NCBI GenBank assembly: GCA_029204225.1
Contig: CM055099.1
Span: 65,747,852 to 65,811,851 of the forward strand
Reading direction: 5' to 3'
Source of the DNA: Diphasiastrum complanatum
Taxonomy: Eukaryota > Streptophyta > Lycopodiopsida > Lycopodiales > Lycopodiaceae
DNA length: 64,000 nucleotides
Made by a program: the position numbers and the translations under genes. Below the pieces are notes generated by a model, which was not told the DNA's origin, did no database searches, and saw only the letters and a program-made list of their open reading frames with translations. This document shows positions 20,531 to 32,228 of this stretch, one piece after another (the first letter of the stretch is position 1; the number at the start of each line of letters is the position of its first letter).

Positions 20531-20929
20531 ACATAAGAGAAGGTTGACACACTATATAGTGTGGACTAGCATTAACAAAAAAAGAGAAGCAGAGAAAAGC
20601 AGCGAGAAAAAGAGAGAGAATTGGAAGAAATCAGAGATGGATGTGTCTATCAGAATTTCGATACATACTGAAAATATAGAACAACTGAATACTATAGAAC
20701 TTTAAAGCTTCTGTGCAGGGACCTGCTTCTTGAATTGATGTAACTCGCACTACACATTACCACCAAATACAACCAAAAGATTGCTATAATTGCAACTTCT
20801 TATGATCCAAGGTTGAAGGAAACGTGCGTTTCGAGTGAATGGTTTTCTCTCCATTTCTGCTTCACAATTTATACTAAAAAGCCTGCTGTCACTCGCACTC
20901 TCACTCTCACTCTCACAATCACACAGAGG

Positions 20930-21430
20930 TGCGCGTTGTGGCTATGACAAGAAATCTCATTTTTGAGCACGTCCCACGTTGCAACACCTCTTAAGAAGCA
21001 CCGGCCGAGTCATCCCACCAGGCCTCTAGTTCACATAGTCGACGACGTCCACACAGCGAGATCGTCATTCCTGACTCGCCTTCCGCGTCACGACGTCGTA
21101 CTAGGCATACATCGTCAGCTGCGCTTCCACCCCCTACTGCTACTTGCACTGAACTTCCTATTCCTCCTACCTCTGATGCTTCCCTCGCCTCTGCTTCCAC
21201 TCAAGGACAGTCTGTGACTATTGGAGCTACCATTCCCATCACAACTGGCCAGGCCGCCTCATCCTTGCACACCGAAGCTATTTCACCAAACACATAGTAT
21301 TTCATGGATATGTTCGATGATTCCGAGCCCCTTGGGGCCTTATAAGTTTTTGAAAAGCCCCAGAGCCCTGCGCCCTTTGAACTCCAATCCCTTGGAAGAT
21401 GATTCAAATAAATCCATGACACTACTGTAG
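20930..21430 (+). pseudogene. degenerate coding-like region upstream of the retroelement 3' ORF
   Basis: Open stretches here are Pro/Ser/Thr-rich (for example PTSDASLASASTQ) and G+C-richer than their surroundings. They lead into the acidic and coiled-coil frames at 21499-22020. Stops interrupt it. No domain is recognised. The base composition change suggests it belongs to the same coding region as 21499-23182. Confidence 0.35.
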
Positions 21431-21498
21431 ATGTTGAAGATTCATACCAGCCACTTCAAGATGAAGACGCACCAGCCACACTTCGAGTCGACCAAGCT

Positions 21499-22020
21499 GT
21501 GAAATCACCGAAGCAGTTCGACGCCACGGTGCCTGAGGGCTTTGAAGAGGAAGATGTTTTTGAAGAAGAGAAAATATCGGCACCTATTTCACGCCAACCG
21601 AGTACAGTACCATCAGGTCCTCCTACTGTTGCCACCTCTACGACAATAGATTCCGGTGATGCTCTCGGTTTGGTCTCAAGCCTTGCGCAAGTGATCCTGT
21701 CTATGCTTGACAAGAAAAAAGAAATGGAGCAGAGAATTTCCAACATGGGATCTAAAAACACTCTCATCAGCCAGAAGATTGTTCAACTAGATCGAGAATT
21801 GAAGATCACCAAGCATCACGAAGACAAATCTGAAGCTGAAAACAAGATGGCAAAGCAACAGGCTGATCGCCTCAAAGGATACATCAGTTCCCTATAGAAT
21901 GCCCTGACAACCACACAGGATTAGGTGGACAAGGCCGTGCAGGATGCAAAGCAATAGATGCAGCTACTACAAGTTCAATTGCAAATGGCGGAGTAGGATC
22001 GCACACATCTCCAAGGTGAA
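21499..22020 (+). pseudogene. coiled-coil part of an unknown retroelement protein
   Basis: The frame from KQFDATVPEGFEEEDVFEEE runs into LVSSLAQVILSMLDKKKEM and a long heptad-like Lys/Glu/Gln-rich stretch (QRISNMG, IVQLDRELKIT, EAENKMAKQQADRL). It continues past TAG stops at 21894 and beyond. Such a coiled coil would mediate oligomerisation. Two or three single-codon stops (TAG replacing probable CAG) suggest decay by C-to-T change. No homologous family is recognised. Confidence 0.45.
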
Positions 22021-22366
22021 TTGGATGCGACCACCCTTGAGCATGATGCGCATATCTTCAGACGCAAATACCGGATCATCTGGTCACTCCGACGGAGATC
22101 GCATATTTGTTCAAGAAAATGGAAACGTACAAAGTGGCCCATTGGGGATTCCAAGGCCGCTTTGACTGGTTCAAAGGAGCAACTTCAACTGAGTTGGCAA
22201 AGTCTAAAGAAGCCATCAGTGCCTATGAAAAAGTAGCCGCTCAGGTGTTGGAAGCCGGACCACAAATCACAGTACTAGTCAAGTCGCAATTCTTCCCTTC
22301 GCACCAAACTGCAGTACCAATGGATACAGGGCTGGATTCGGGCATGGACCAGGGGGAGCTCCAGAC

Positions 22367-23182
22367 GTGGAAGAACAACCACTAGTTCTACAGGCAGTGC
22401 AACCAGGTCCATCCTCATCAAGGACCACACCGTTATTCAGAAGGCCCATCAGCATCGAGGACCAGATCCAGAGTTTTCTAGCGCAACATCCTCATGAGTC
22501 CTCGTGTGGTGGATGGGTCCTTAAGTTCAAGACCTCCGAGATAGAGGTCGACAAAGAGTTGGACAAAATACCTGCATTGGTAGAGCAGCCGGCATGGAGA
22601 GTTACCATTTTTGAGAAAACTCCGGAATCTATCAGGAGTTATGTGGCTAGCCCTCGCCAATTGCGGGTAGATCCCTATTATGTGCCAATGCCGAAAAGGA
22701 ATAAATGGAAGGATTTGGGATTGGCTATGGACAAAATCACAATTCATACGCCCTACAGCTGGACAATATCAATGGATTTCCACTGGGCCTTACAAGCATA
22801 CCAGCGAAAGTATATCCACTCTCCAGATCCGACAGTACGACAATCGACACTGTTTGCAAAAGATCTAACTATGTGGGCATCAATGGCAACCAGATGGGAT
22901 GATTGCCTTCCTCCACTGACATTCAATCCAAATAAGCCAATGGCCTCAGAGAATATCAAAGATCACCTGCTGGTTGCTCATCTATATTTTTGTGCAGCAA
23001 TGATGGGAGACTCCTGGGAATCTCGCTTCACATCTTGGACAACCTCAAAGTGGATTGTAGGAGCCCATCATTGTTTTCTGCCCCATAATTTGGATCTTAA
23101 TATTGCCTGTCTCGACTTTATGGAGAAGGTGCAGTACCATTTAATAGAGATTCGTCGCGAAGCTAATAAAAGTCCCCAATAA
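22367..23182 (+). pseudogene. unknown 271-residue ORF just upstream of a polypurine tract and LTR
   Basis: This is the longest plus-strand frame of the region, starting MEEQPLVLQAVQPGPSSSRT. It has a Pro/Ser-rich start and then a tryptophan-rich globular-looking part (WRVTIFEKTPESIRSYVASP, KWKDLGLAMDKITIHTPYSW, WASMATRWDDCLPPL). It ends 35-40 bp before a purine-rich tract and TGTTGGAGGG. That position is where extra 3' ORFs of some plant Ty3/gypsy lineages lie, or where gag of a gag-only element could lie. No motif of gag, protease, RT, integrase or envelope is seen. Function unknown. Confidence 0.5.
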
Positions 23183-23231
23183 TTGCATCTCGCAGGTGTC
23201 ATGGGATCGCCACCAGTTTTGGTGGGGATAC

Positions 23232-23535
23232 TGTTGGAGGGTTTGCAAATCCCAAGGCAACTCTAACCCTAGTAAATAAGTGAGACGGATTTGGCACCCT
23301 GCGTCTGTAAGTCCAACCCGATGATCACATAGTTATTTGATTAGTTACAAGTCAATAAAAGAACTTTAGGTCTTTTTGTGGGACTTTTAATGTCACAGGG
23401 CCTAAATGTCAAGTTAGTGAATAAAGCTGGGTTTCCCTCCAATTTGGATGGTTCTCACTCTTTTTTAAATCTGAATAGTTAGGGAGGCAGAAATGGACCA
23501 ATAGGATTCAGCGGCCAGGGTCCTCCTCTCTATTT
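23232..23535 (+). repeat. 3' LTR start with polypurine tract (unidentified retroelement)
   Basis: GGTGGGGATAC (23221-23231) is a polypurine tract, immediately followed by TGTTGGAGGG at 23232, a typical LTR start. The LTR continues past a possible AATAAAAG signal (about 23357) but its end was not found. It likely gives way to the repeat shared with 17.9 kb at about 23535. Confidence 0.55.
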
Positions 23536-23704
23536 TTCATGATCGTAATTGCATGCAGATCTAGACGTGAAGGTAGGACTGTTTTTTTGTTTTTGATATT
23601 TTTTGAATGTTTTTGGGTTTTGAATCTTTACGGCACCTTGGTCAAATCACCTTTGGGCAATAACACTGGTGTGCTCTATGGTTTTGAAATTTTTGTAAGT
23701 ATTC

Positions 23705-24215
23705 AGTTTTCACAACATATGGCACTCTGGAATTTTGCCATTTTGCACCTATAACAATGAACCAAGTTCATGAATTATTTGTTAGTGGACGTTATACATT
23801 ACTTACAATGGAATGGCTGAATCAAATCATGCTGACAACACCAACAACACAGTTGGTGACACGAATTGTGGATGATAACGATCAACTATTGTTACGGCCA
23901 TTACGGCATCTGAAGTCGACGCCAATTGGAACTGTTTTGACCTATACATCTTCGCCTACAATAGTGGCCACCAAAAAATTATTGGAGATGCCAAAAATAG
24001 CAGCTTCAGCCTATGCAACCATTCAAACCCTATGAAAGGGGCTTGGTCGCATTATGTGAATTCATGGTCAGAAGTGGCTACTTTGAATGAATGTGATAGT
24101 GACAATGACAGTAAGGCGGTGCAGTGTCGGAAATAGTTGAAGCAAAGCAAGAAATAAGACTCGGTGGAACTCATCTTTATTTCGTCGGGGATGTGTGTTA
24201 GGCCAATATGGGCCA
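23705..24215 (+). pseudogene. ORF-X, second plus copy
   Basis: The open stretch 23757-24035 (92 residues, MNQVHELFVSGRYTLLTMEW...) matches residues 90-190 of the 18.4-kb copy, with substitutions and a small indel near the end. The Asp/Ser-rich tail again follows in another frame at 24060-24130. It is preceded by the repeat shared with 17861-18010. Family unknown. Confidence 0.5.
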
Positions 24216-24900
24216 ATAATTAAGGTTAATATGTATAAAATGTTGAAGATAATCTGAATGTTGTATTTGCCAAAACTTTATGAAGGCCATGTGTAACATT
24301 TTATCTGTAAACATTTTGTATGATTAATGTTCGAGGTAGGGTCATTATCTAGGTAGTTACGTGTATGAAGGTCGAGTCATTGCCAAGAAGCTGAAACCAC
24401 CGTGGGTGATCGTAGGCGAAATGGTTACAGCACCTCACAAGTTCGGGAATTCTGGTTACGTTCAAGCAGCATGATGTGTATAGATACATGGACTTCAACC
24501 AAATGTGGGGCTCACTAGTTATAAGTGTGCATTAGCATTTGATAACTAGCTAGGGGTGAGAGCTATTTGAGTGTTCTTTGCAATCTTTCTACTTAGTCCA
24601 TCTCTACTGGCAACAAGAAGCATGTGCCTTGTGTAAGACCCTTTGAGGCAGAGCGGCTTGAGCAGTGCGATTACCATTGTACTCTGAGGAGCTTACTATT
24701 TGGAATATGATATTGTTTTATACAAAAATGTTTGAGCAATGTTTTCTATGATGATTATTGTTAAATGTTTTAGTCTATTGATAGTATATGGTGCATCATT
24801 GTGTGGTTGTTGTGTTTTATGATCTATTACAACAGATAACTAAAAGCATCTAAAGGTCAGGTCGCTAGGAGTTAATTTAACCCCTTAATAGCTCATGTCA
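24216..24900. other. unassigned, LTR-like non-coding stretch
   Basis: No coding frame. The text from about 24480 to 24720 (direct words GTAAGACCCTTTGAGG, TTACCATTGTACTCTGAGG) resembles LTR or leader sequence in style, but no boundary pair was found. Confidence 0.35.
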
Positions 24901-24904
24901 AAAG

Positions 24905-25112
24905 CATTGGATGAATTTGATTTGATGATCTATCAATATCTGATTGCTTCCAATGATGATCAAATCATCGACATATAATACAATGAGCGCATATCAATCA
25001 TGAGGTAGAATGTAAAGATTAAAATCTACAATACGTTTTCTTGTTTCCCTTAGTTTGGAGTGTTCATTGATGCAAAAATTCCATGCCCATGGTGCTTGCT
25101 TCTCCTAATGAA
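24905..25112 (-). pseudogene. copia reverse-transcriptase fragment
   Basis: The minus strand reads EKQAPWAWNF (compare GLKQAPRAWN), then VLYVDDLIIIGSNQILID, the copia RT catalytic box with both aspartates. Only about 70 residues remain. It abuts a copia integrase fragment in the opposite orientation at 25113, so at least two insertions or an inversion occurred. Confidence 0.75.
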
Positions 25113-25520
25113 AATTGGAGGAAGCTTGATGCTTACGCTATCAAATGCATTTTTATTGACTATGATGAGAATAATAGCATGTAGGGTTTATGATAGAGAT
25201 GCATAAACGAATGATAGCCAAGGATGCATTTTTTGGCAAAATGGACATGCATCAACAAAACAAGGTGCTCTATGAGTCATTGGATCATGGAGTGAATGCG
25301 AAAGTAAAGGATAAACTTGATTAGGAAGAGGAAGTCCAATTGACAAAGAGAAGACCGAGGCTGAGACTAGTAATAGGTGCTACAAAAAGAGGAGAGAGTC
25401 TTGAATCTGGCAAATAAGTAGGTCAAAATTTTTTAAAAATGTCCCTTCACATACTAGAGATGAATCTAACTTTGATGGGTTCAATGCTCAGGAACCAGAA
25501 AGTTGGCCTTTTAATACCTA
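25113..25520 (+). pseudogene. copia integrase C-terminal fragment, plus strand
   Basis: The plus strand reads NWRKLDAYAIKCIFIDYDEN, matching the copia KLDxKSxKCIFIGYSxxxKxY block after the integrase core. It is followed by stops and a basic linker (DKLD, EEEVQLTKRRPRLR). It is one of the few copia-derived pieces on the plus strand. Confidence 0.65.
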
Positions 25521-25779
25521 CCTTTTATAATCATTCCAATGTACTGTCCTATTAAAAAATGAGAGAAAGAAGAAAAAAAAAATTAGAACAAAGCCTAGAA
25601 GAAAGAAAAGGAGAAGGGCTCCTTTCTTATCAATTGTTTTACAACATTTTTTTCTCTTACCAATTTTTATGAAGACTATACTTAATGAATAGTTCTCATA
25701 ACAATTGACATGTCCAATCACACAAATCAAATACAATCATGATTGCATGGATTATACATATTTTCATATCAACAAATTT

Positions 25780-25965
25780 TAAATATTCAAATTTGACTTA
25801 TTGTCTTTTGCAAACATTTGGGCAAATGAGAGTTGAAAGTATGCTTGATGACTAACTCCTCCCCAACCTCGATAGATCTAGTGGCATAAACCATTACATA
25901 AGTGCCATTTGCATTTCTTTTAAGTTGTTCTACTTTTTCACTGGTGGTTTAAATGAAAATCACAA
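25780..25965 (-). pseudogene. SET-domain-like fragment, diverged copy with canonical GEEL
   Basis: The minus strand reads EKVEQLKRNANGTYVMVYAT and continues RSIEVGEELVIKHTFNSH. ATRSIEVGEELV is the canonical end of a SET domain (xATRxIxxGEEL), better preserved than in the other copies, where GEE is GRN. This piece gives the strongest reason to call the family SET-like. It is the third or fourth unit of a loose tandem series between 25.65 and 27.2 kb on the same strand. Confidence 0.65.
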
Positions 25966-26124
25966 TAATAAACATGATGCTAGAATGAAAATCGTCATAG
26001 CAACAATAAAAGTACCAATATACCAACATACCAATGTATCTATTAGAACATCCTTCTTTCCAACCATTCAATGAACTCAAAAAAATTGCGTGCTTCTACA
26101 TATGTACATATTAATAAATTTCAC

Positions 26125-26235
26125 ATGCATTAGCTTTCACTTATTATCTTGAAGTTCTGTAAACATCTACGCAAATGACAATTGAGACTATACTTGACAA
26201 ATAGTTCTCCTAACATTTGAAAAATCTAACGAAAC
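26125..26235 (-). pseudogene. SET-like fragment tail, highly diverged copy
   Basis: The minus strand reads GELFVKYSLNCHLRRCLQNF, aligning with EELVIKHTFNSHLPKCLQK of the neighbouring copy. Only the tail after the ATR motif survives. A still weaker match lies at about 25650-25700. Confidence 0.45.
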
Positions 26236-26251
26236 AAATCAAATACAATCA

Positions 26252-26901
26252 ATGTACTTTAGGACCAAAAATGGATCTTAGAAAGATCCAGAAGAGTGAT
26301 TGGTTGCTTGCTTAACAATCTATCAAAAAAACTAGTCATCAAAATGTTGATCTAGATTGGCAATTTGACAAACAACAAGCAATGGCAATCAGAAGCATTA
26401 AGTCAATCATCAAATCCGACATCACACATGTTTACTACAGTCTGTAGTACGGCCTGCAAGCTGAGAAACAAGTACAAATTACTTTGGTTTCATTTCGATC
26501 ACAATAACTCAATGTACATAGTGAACTAGCTCAAGATTGCCAATGAGATGGATTTATACATAGCAAAAGTGACTTGCTCTGTAAATTTTAGTGAATTTCC
26601 AGCCTGTAATAAGGAAGTTAACGTAGTTTTCTTTGCGCTAAAATGACACCCTAGTCTAATTCCTAGAGTCATCCTAGGTAGGTAGTTAGTTGGTCAAAAT
26701 CTCATCACAAATCGAGGTGTAGGTCCTATAACGTAGGAAACACTACCAAATAGACATGACCAACTTTGTTGACTCGACCTAACCTACATTAGGAATGGTT
26801 TGCCATGTGGCATCTTGGCCTCACATGTGTGGAACTCACTTATGTACAAAATTTACATTATACTACATTGCTAGATTTGCCAGTATATGCAATTTTTCAC
26901 A
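26252..26901 (-). repeat. solo LTR-D, most complete copy
   Basis: About 650 bp from near TGTACTTTAGGACC to CAATTTTTCACA. Its left part resembles the copia-2 LTR start (AAATGGATCTTNGAANGATCC). It has a mutated G-box (CACACATGTT, near 26425) and the GTAGTACGGCCTG block. It lies directly downstream of the SET-like fragment at 26959, as at 16.4 kb. Confidence 0.65.
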
Positions 26902-26958
26902 AATAATGCATGTATTATACATATTTGCATATCACTTTAGATATTGACATTTGACTTA

Positions 26959-27340
26959 TTATCTTTTACAAACATTTAGGCAAATGATGGTTGAAACTAT
27001 ATTTGATGAACAATTCCTCCCAACCTTGATAGATCTAGTGGCACATACCATTACATAAGTGCCCTTTACATTCCTAATGCAATATACTTGTTTTCCATTG
27101 GTGTGTTCCTCAAAATCACAATTTGTCAGTAAAGGGTGGCCAATGGAACTATTTATGTAAGTAGTAATGTTTCCATGCACAGCTAGACGTCAATCAACAT
27201 ATGTATGATTTGCCCTTGAGATGTTGCATCCTTGCATGCATTGCTCCTCTAAAAAACATGCATTTGAATTCAAACCATATACTTGCATCCTCCATTGGTG
27301 ATGACACAAAGTATGCCAATCACCCCAATTGTATTGAGGT
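26959..27340 (-). pseudogene. SET-domain-like fragment, copy 3
   Basis: This is almost the same sequence as 16440-16844. The frame holds HGNITTYINSSIGHPLLTNC, a CDFEEH block and VMVCATRSIKVG; the ATG at 27178 is arbitrary. The upstream part (27181-27340) is the same in content but broken by a substitution in the VDGR codon region. It supports duplication of the whole module (SET-like fragment plus LTR-D, about 1.2 kb) in direct orientation with 15.85-17.08 kb. Confidence 0.6.
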
Positions 27341-27599
27341 CCTACATAAGGCATCACTGTCACAACACTATTTAGAGGGACCTAATATACTACTCAAAGC
27401 AAAAACTCCCAAACCAGCTTCTGGAAAGTGTTCACTAGGCATGATCATATACGTTCAACTCCAATATGCAAATGGTGTTCCATTTAATGGTAATGGTGGT
27501 TGGAGTGGGATGTATTACACAATCATATCACAAGTAAGATGCAATCATTGTCAATATCACGAACAATATTTCCCCCGTTATTTGATGATGATGACATCA

Positions 27600-27804
27600 T
27601 CAATTGCAAAAATACATCATAACATATATCTGGTCTAGTCATAGTAAGATAAATTAGGCTCCCTACTAACTGCCTATACAGCGTAGCATCATATGGTTGT
27701 GATTTGTCAAGCTTAGAAAGCTTTCTACCTGGCTCAATAGGAGTGTTCATTGGCTTGCAATCCTGCAACTTGAACGTGTGCAACAACTCTCTGACATACT
27801 TCAC
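27600..27804 (-). pseudogene. copia reverse-transcriptase C-terminal fragment
   Basis: The minus strand reads KYVRELLHTFKLQDCKPMNT, PIEPGRKLSKLD, then YRQLVGSLIYLTMTRPDICY, the conserved end of copia RT before RNase H. It joins SET-like flanking sequence at about 27600 and an LTR at 27808. It is only about 65 residues. Confidence 0.8.
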
Positions 27805-27807
27805 CTA

Positions 27808-28359
27808 TGTTAGACCCACCTCATTTTTCCAATGTCTTCTCTCACACTCTTTATTCTACCTTTTTTTGACATAAACACTAACCAAATGCATATAGAATAA
27901 AATGAAACTTGAAATCTGCTCAAATATGAGCATCAGCCTCTATAAACAGTCCATAAAACAATGTAAATGCATCTAATTCATTCACAAATTGCACATACAT
28001 CAAGTGTACAAGCATACAACACAATTTTTACACACATGTAGAAGAGAGCCAAAATGAATGATATTATTTTACCAAAACTTCTCCAAATTACAAATGAACA
28101 TTGGCTAACACTTTATCTACATCTTATTTGCTATTTATAATTGAGATACATGACTCTCCCTCCTCTCTCTAGATTAACATACTCTAGATTAGTCAACGTA
28201 GAGTCTAAACTAGCTATATTGGCCAAAATTGCCAATCTACATAAAACATGAACTTGAATAATATAAGGGTACTTGAACCCATTTAAAAATAATATAGTAA
28301 CATGATTTTGGCCTCTAAAATGACAAAAATAACCAAGTACATGTTGACACTTTTTAACA
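27808..28359 (-). repeat. copia LTR with TGTTA/TAACA ends
   Basis: The segment runs from TGTTAGACCC to TTTTTAACA (552 bp), with a purine tract (plus CTCCTTC) directly beyond its right edge, as at a 3' LTR on the minus strand. A minus-strand TATAAATAG lies near 28130, preceded by the same CTCTCCCTCCTCTCTCTAGA block as in copia 1. No target duplication is visible. Confidence 0.55.
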
Positions 28360-28680
28360 CTCCTTCAACTATGCTTGCTATCCTCACATCATAACTTTGA
28401 TCTATCTTAAGAATTGACTCTTCTTAAGAATGTATCTTTTTGTAAGCATCTATAAAAATATAAAATAGAAATATTTCATAATTGATATAGAGAATAATGT
28501 CCATACCAAATGCGTCACTATCACTTACATCAATTGTACTTATCAAGATGTAAATAGAACTTGAAAAGCACATAGAATCCAAATGAATCACTTGTTTTGT
28601 TGGGATAGTGAATGCGTTGTAGTAATTTGCAAGGTGTAGGATCATGTCGATTTGGGTTGTATATTGACAGGCGAGTTGTT
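28360..28680. other. unassigned stretch inside a copia polypurine tract
   Basis: It follows the polypurine tract of the LTR at 27808-28359 and should once have been copia RNase H. No frame or motif survives. Confidence 0.4.
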
Positions 28681-28700
28681 AGACCCAGACACATTTTATT

Positions 28701-28884
28701 ACTAGGAAATCTTTTTCCTAGTTAGAGATGGTGCAAATGTATCTAGCAATTTCAATGTTTTCCTAGATAGAATTTGTGCACAAACATTTTTAAACTAGGA
28801 AAATTGTTTTCCTAGTTAGGAGGAGTCTCTAAACTAGTAAAAATCGTCTCTAACTAGGAAATTCTACAATTTTCTTATGTAGGA
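28701..28884. repeat. cluster of ACTAGGAAA / TTTCCTAGT inverted motifs
   Basis: About seven occurrences of the 9-bp word or its complement lie within 184 bp, several as close inverted pairs (for example 28792-28817). This pattern resembles the subterminal repeats of some plant DNA transposons, but no terminal inverted repeat was seen. Confidence 0.6.
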
Positions 28885-28921
28885 ACATGTCATATTTTTC
28901 TTGTTAACTTAATATGATTTT

Positions 28922-30046
28922 GTCAGGCAGTTGTCTGTCGTTGTCATTGGGCAGCTGTCACCATCTCTTGGTGGCTGACATTGTGCCTAAGTACAAAAAG
29001 TGCCCTTTTGGCTTTATTCCCAAAAGGTCATGTATGGAGTCTTCATAGGCACTTCTCATTAAGCAGTGGTCCCGAGAGGTGCTACTTCCTTCTATATGCC
29101 TGTAGATCTCAACTTTAGATTAAATTTAAAATTTTGGATGCACATTTTTGGATCAAGTACTAATTTTGACTGACTTTTGTACAACATAATACAACTTGCA
29201 TCAAAAAGACTTTGATGTGTTGTTTTTGGGTATAATCCATTCATTACTATGAAAATTGAAAGGAGGTATAGACTCTAGTTTTCCTACTCCTCTCTTCATT
29301 TGGAATATACATAGTATTATCAAAAAAAAATTGAAATTTTCCAAGTTCTTCTGGGGTTCATCGTTTATATTTCAACCTACCAATTTATGAACGAGTGACA
29401 TCTTTGATAATTGAAAGAAGCTTTTTTAGGAATCTGTTTGAGTATATTTGATGGATATTAATATGAAATACAAAAAACAATTGTAAGTTTTCATTAAAAT
29501 AAACAATTAAATAATTAAGTTTTTTATAAGTAATTTAAAATATTAGTAGAATACTTACAGTCACATTTTCAATAATCACAAAGATTCGTCAAATCGACAT
29601 TTAGTTCCAATTGCATATAAACAAGTTGAAGAAGCACCTCTGAAATGGATTGTCCACTTGGAAATACTCTAAAATCAACAATTCTAGCTTGTCAGTAAGA
29701 TCTTTATATATATTTTGCTTTCTTTTCTTGATGAAAAGTTGTTGGAAATTCGAATGGGATGGATGAGCTCCTCAGTGCATCAGCTATGTCTATCGGATTC
29801 TAGCTATCATCAATAATTCGACAGTAGCCCTATTTAATCCAACCTTTCAAAGTCAGGAGGATTATACCAATTGATTCCATAAACACACATAGAATCACTC
29901 ATGGTATCAAGTCAGATCAAAAGCAACACTATCAGCATATACTATCCGTAATCCACAAATTATCTATCTGCTAAATCGACTCAGACATAAACAAAAATTA
30001 ATGCAAACAACACGACACGACAATGTTCAATGTCCATTAAGTAAAA
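28922..30046 (-). repeat. right arm of the 1.1-kb inverted repeat pair
   Basis: Reverse complement of 19257-20397 with numerous substitutions and small indels. It ends directly before the (GA)n satellite region. It carries the same broken coding-like piece on the minus strand near 29860-29910. Confidence 0.7.
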
Positions 30047-30100
30047 AATGTGTACATGTCTGGATGCAGTCAGATGCATGATCTTCTTGATATAATACTC

Positions 30101-30314
<214 letters not shown>

Positions 30315-30325
30315 TTTTGTATTAT

Positions 30326-30739
<414 letters not shown>

Positions 30740-31372
30740 AAGCATAAAATGAGAGAATTTGAGATAGATAAGAAGAATTTGCTATAATAATGGTTCAATT
30801 GTGTAATATAGTATTCTTTTTTAATTGCTTGTGCATGTGACAGAAATATTCAAAAAAAAAAGAGCAAGCGTTTAAAGAGCAAGCAATTGCACGTTTGCAC
30901 TTAAGCTTCGAGTGAGTTTACCGGTGAGCTTGTGTTGTTTCAATTTTTTTTATTATTGGAATATGTTATCTAACATAGTAAGAAATTAAATGTAATTCAT
31001 TCTCTCTCATTTTGTTCAAAGCAATATCGTATTTTACTGCATACACTAGCAATTAGTTAATATGCAAACGTGAAATGTAAATAATTAAAATTCTCAATCC
31101 TAGGAAGGTGTGTAGCCCTTACTTTTCTCCGTTAAAGGCAAGGTTCTCATCATTCCAACTTGCATGGAAAAACCTACATGCCGCAGAGAGGGCATATGTG
31201 GTGACATTCTGAAATAGGACATAACCGCAAAGTTCGGGTATTATAATTATCACATTCAACTCTATCTATAAAAGCATACATAAAAAGTATTGCGATGAAT
31301 ATAAAAAAAATGAGTGCAAGTGAATTTAAATATTAATAATCATAGATCATTCTCATCATTTACATCATAATT
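30740..31372. other. unassigned A+T-rich stretch between (GA)n and CACTA coding pieces
   Basis: It should contain the 3' end of the CACTA element, which is transcribed from the minus strand. No terminal CACTA motif or subterminal repeat was recognised. Confidence 0.4.
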
Positions 31373-32228
31373 CTAGTCATCACACAAGTCTTGACACTCA
31401 TCTGAATCTAGGTCTAGGTATAATCGTAATTTTTCAATCGTGTCTCTTTGATGGTGTGAGCTACCCTCATATTCAATTTCCTCTTCTTCTAATTCTATCT
31501 CATCCAAACGTGGGGGCCTCAAATTAACCCCAATTTGGTCTTGTACAATCGTAGGAATCTCATCATTTCCATTTGTACCTTCTTCTCCCATCATTTTGAC
31601 ATCATTTAGAGTTTGGATGAGTGGTTCAGGTTCTTCCAAAATGTTGCCAAAATTGGGTGGTGGTTCCTTGTGTGTATCCAATTCAACAGTATCTTTTCCT
31701 TCAAACACACGTCGTTTTCTTACATTAAGTTGGATCACATACCACCATCTTGGGTCTATTTGATCTAGATGGAATATAATCTGCCAAAGAATTAAAAAAA
31801 TTTAAGTTAGTCTTATAAGATCGATACATAAATAATTGGATTGCGAATATTAATGACATTGGAATTTTAGAGTCTCACTTGTTCGCAATGTCGTGGCAAT
31901 ACTAAAGTGTCATGAGAGTCCATCGATATACATTTTGTTGAGTCAATTTAAAAAACTTTGAGCTATTATTTCTAATCATGGTGTTGCTTCCACGATAGAT
32001 GACCTTAAACCATTTTACGTCAAAAATAAAGTATTTGTCGTTAGTCTCGTAATCGACTTCATAAATATGTTGCAATGTGCCGACATAGTCTAGGTCGCCC
32101 GAAATGGCATTAGGGTCTCTCGCACTAGAATGACTCTCTTGTTGAAAGTTGGTCATTATACCACAATCATATGTACGTCGCTTGTTGTCAACTCTCTCAA
32201 CACGGTAATGGTGTCCATATGCCCACAT
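31373..32228 (-). pseudogene. CACTA transposon protein, C-terminal region (DUF4216-like)
   Basis: Piece 32228-31902 reads LDYVGTLQHIYEVDYETNDK, then FIFDVKWFKV and SSKFFKLTQQNVYRW. The sequence continues through a splice-like gap to PRHCEQ, FHLDQIDPRWWYVIQLNVRK (about 31890-31700). The order (xYYGxLxxIxExxY, CKWFD, xPFVxAxxxxQVFY, DPRW) is that of the DUF4216 region next to TNP2 transposases. The last part (31738-31373) is acidic (ELEEEEIEYEG). A possible intron separates the two pieces. Confidence 0.65.
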
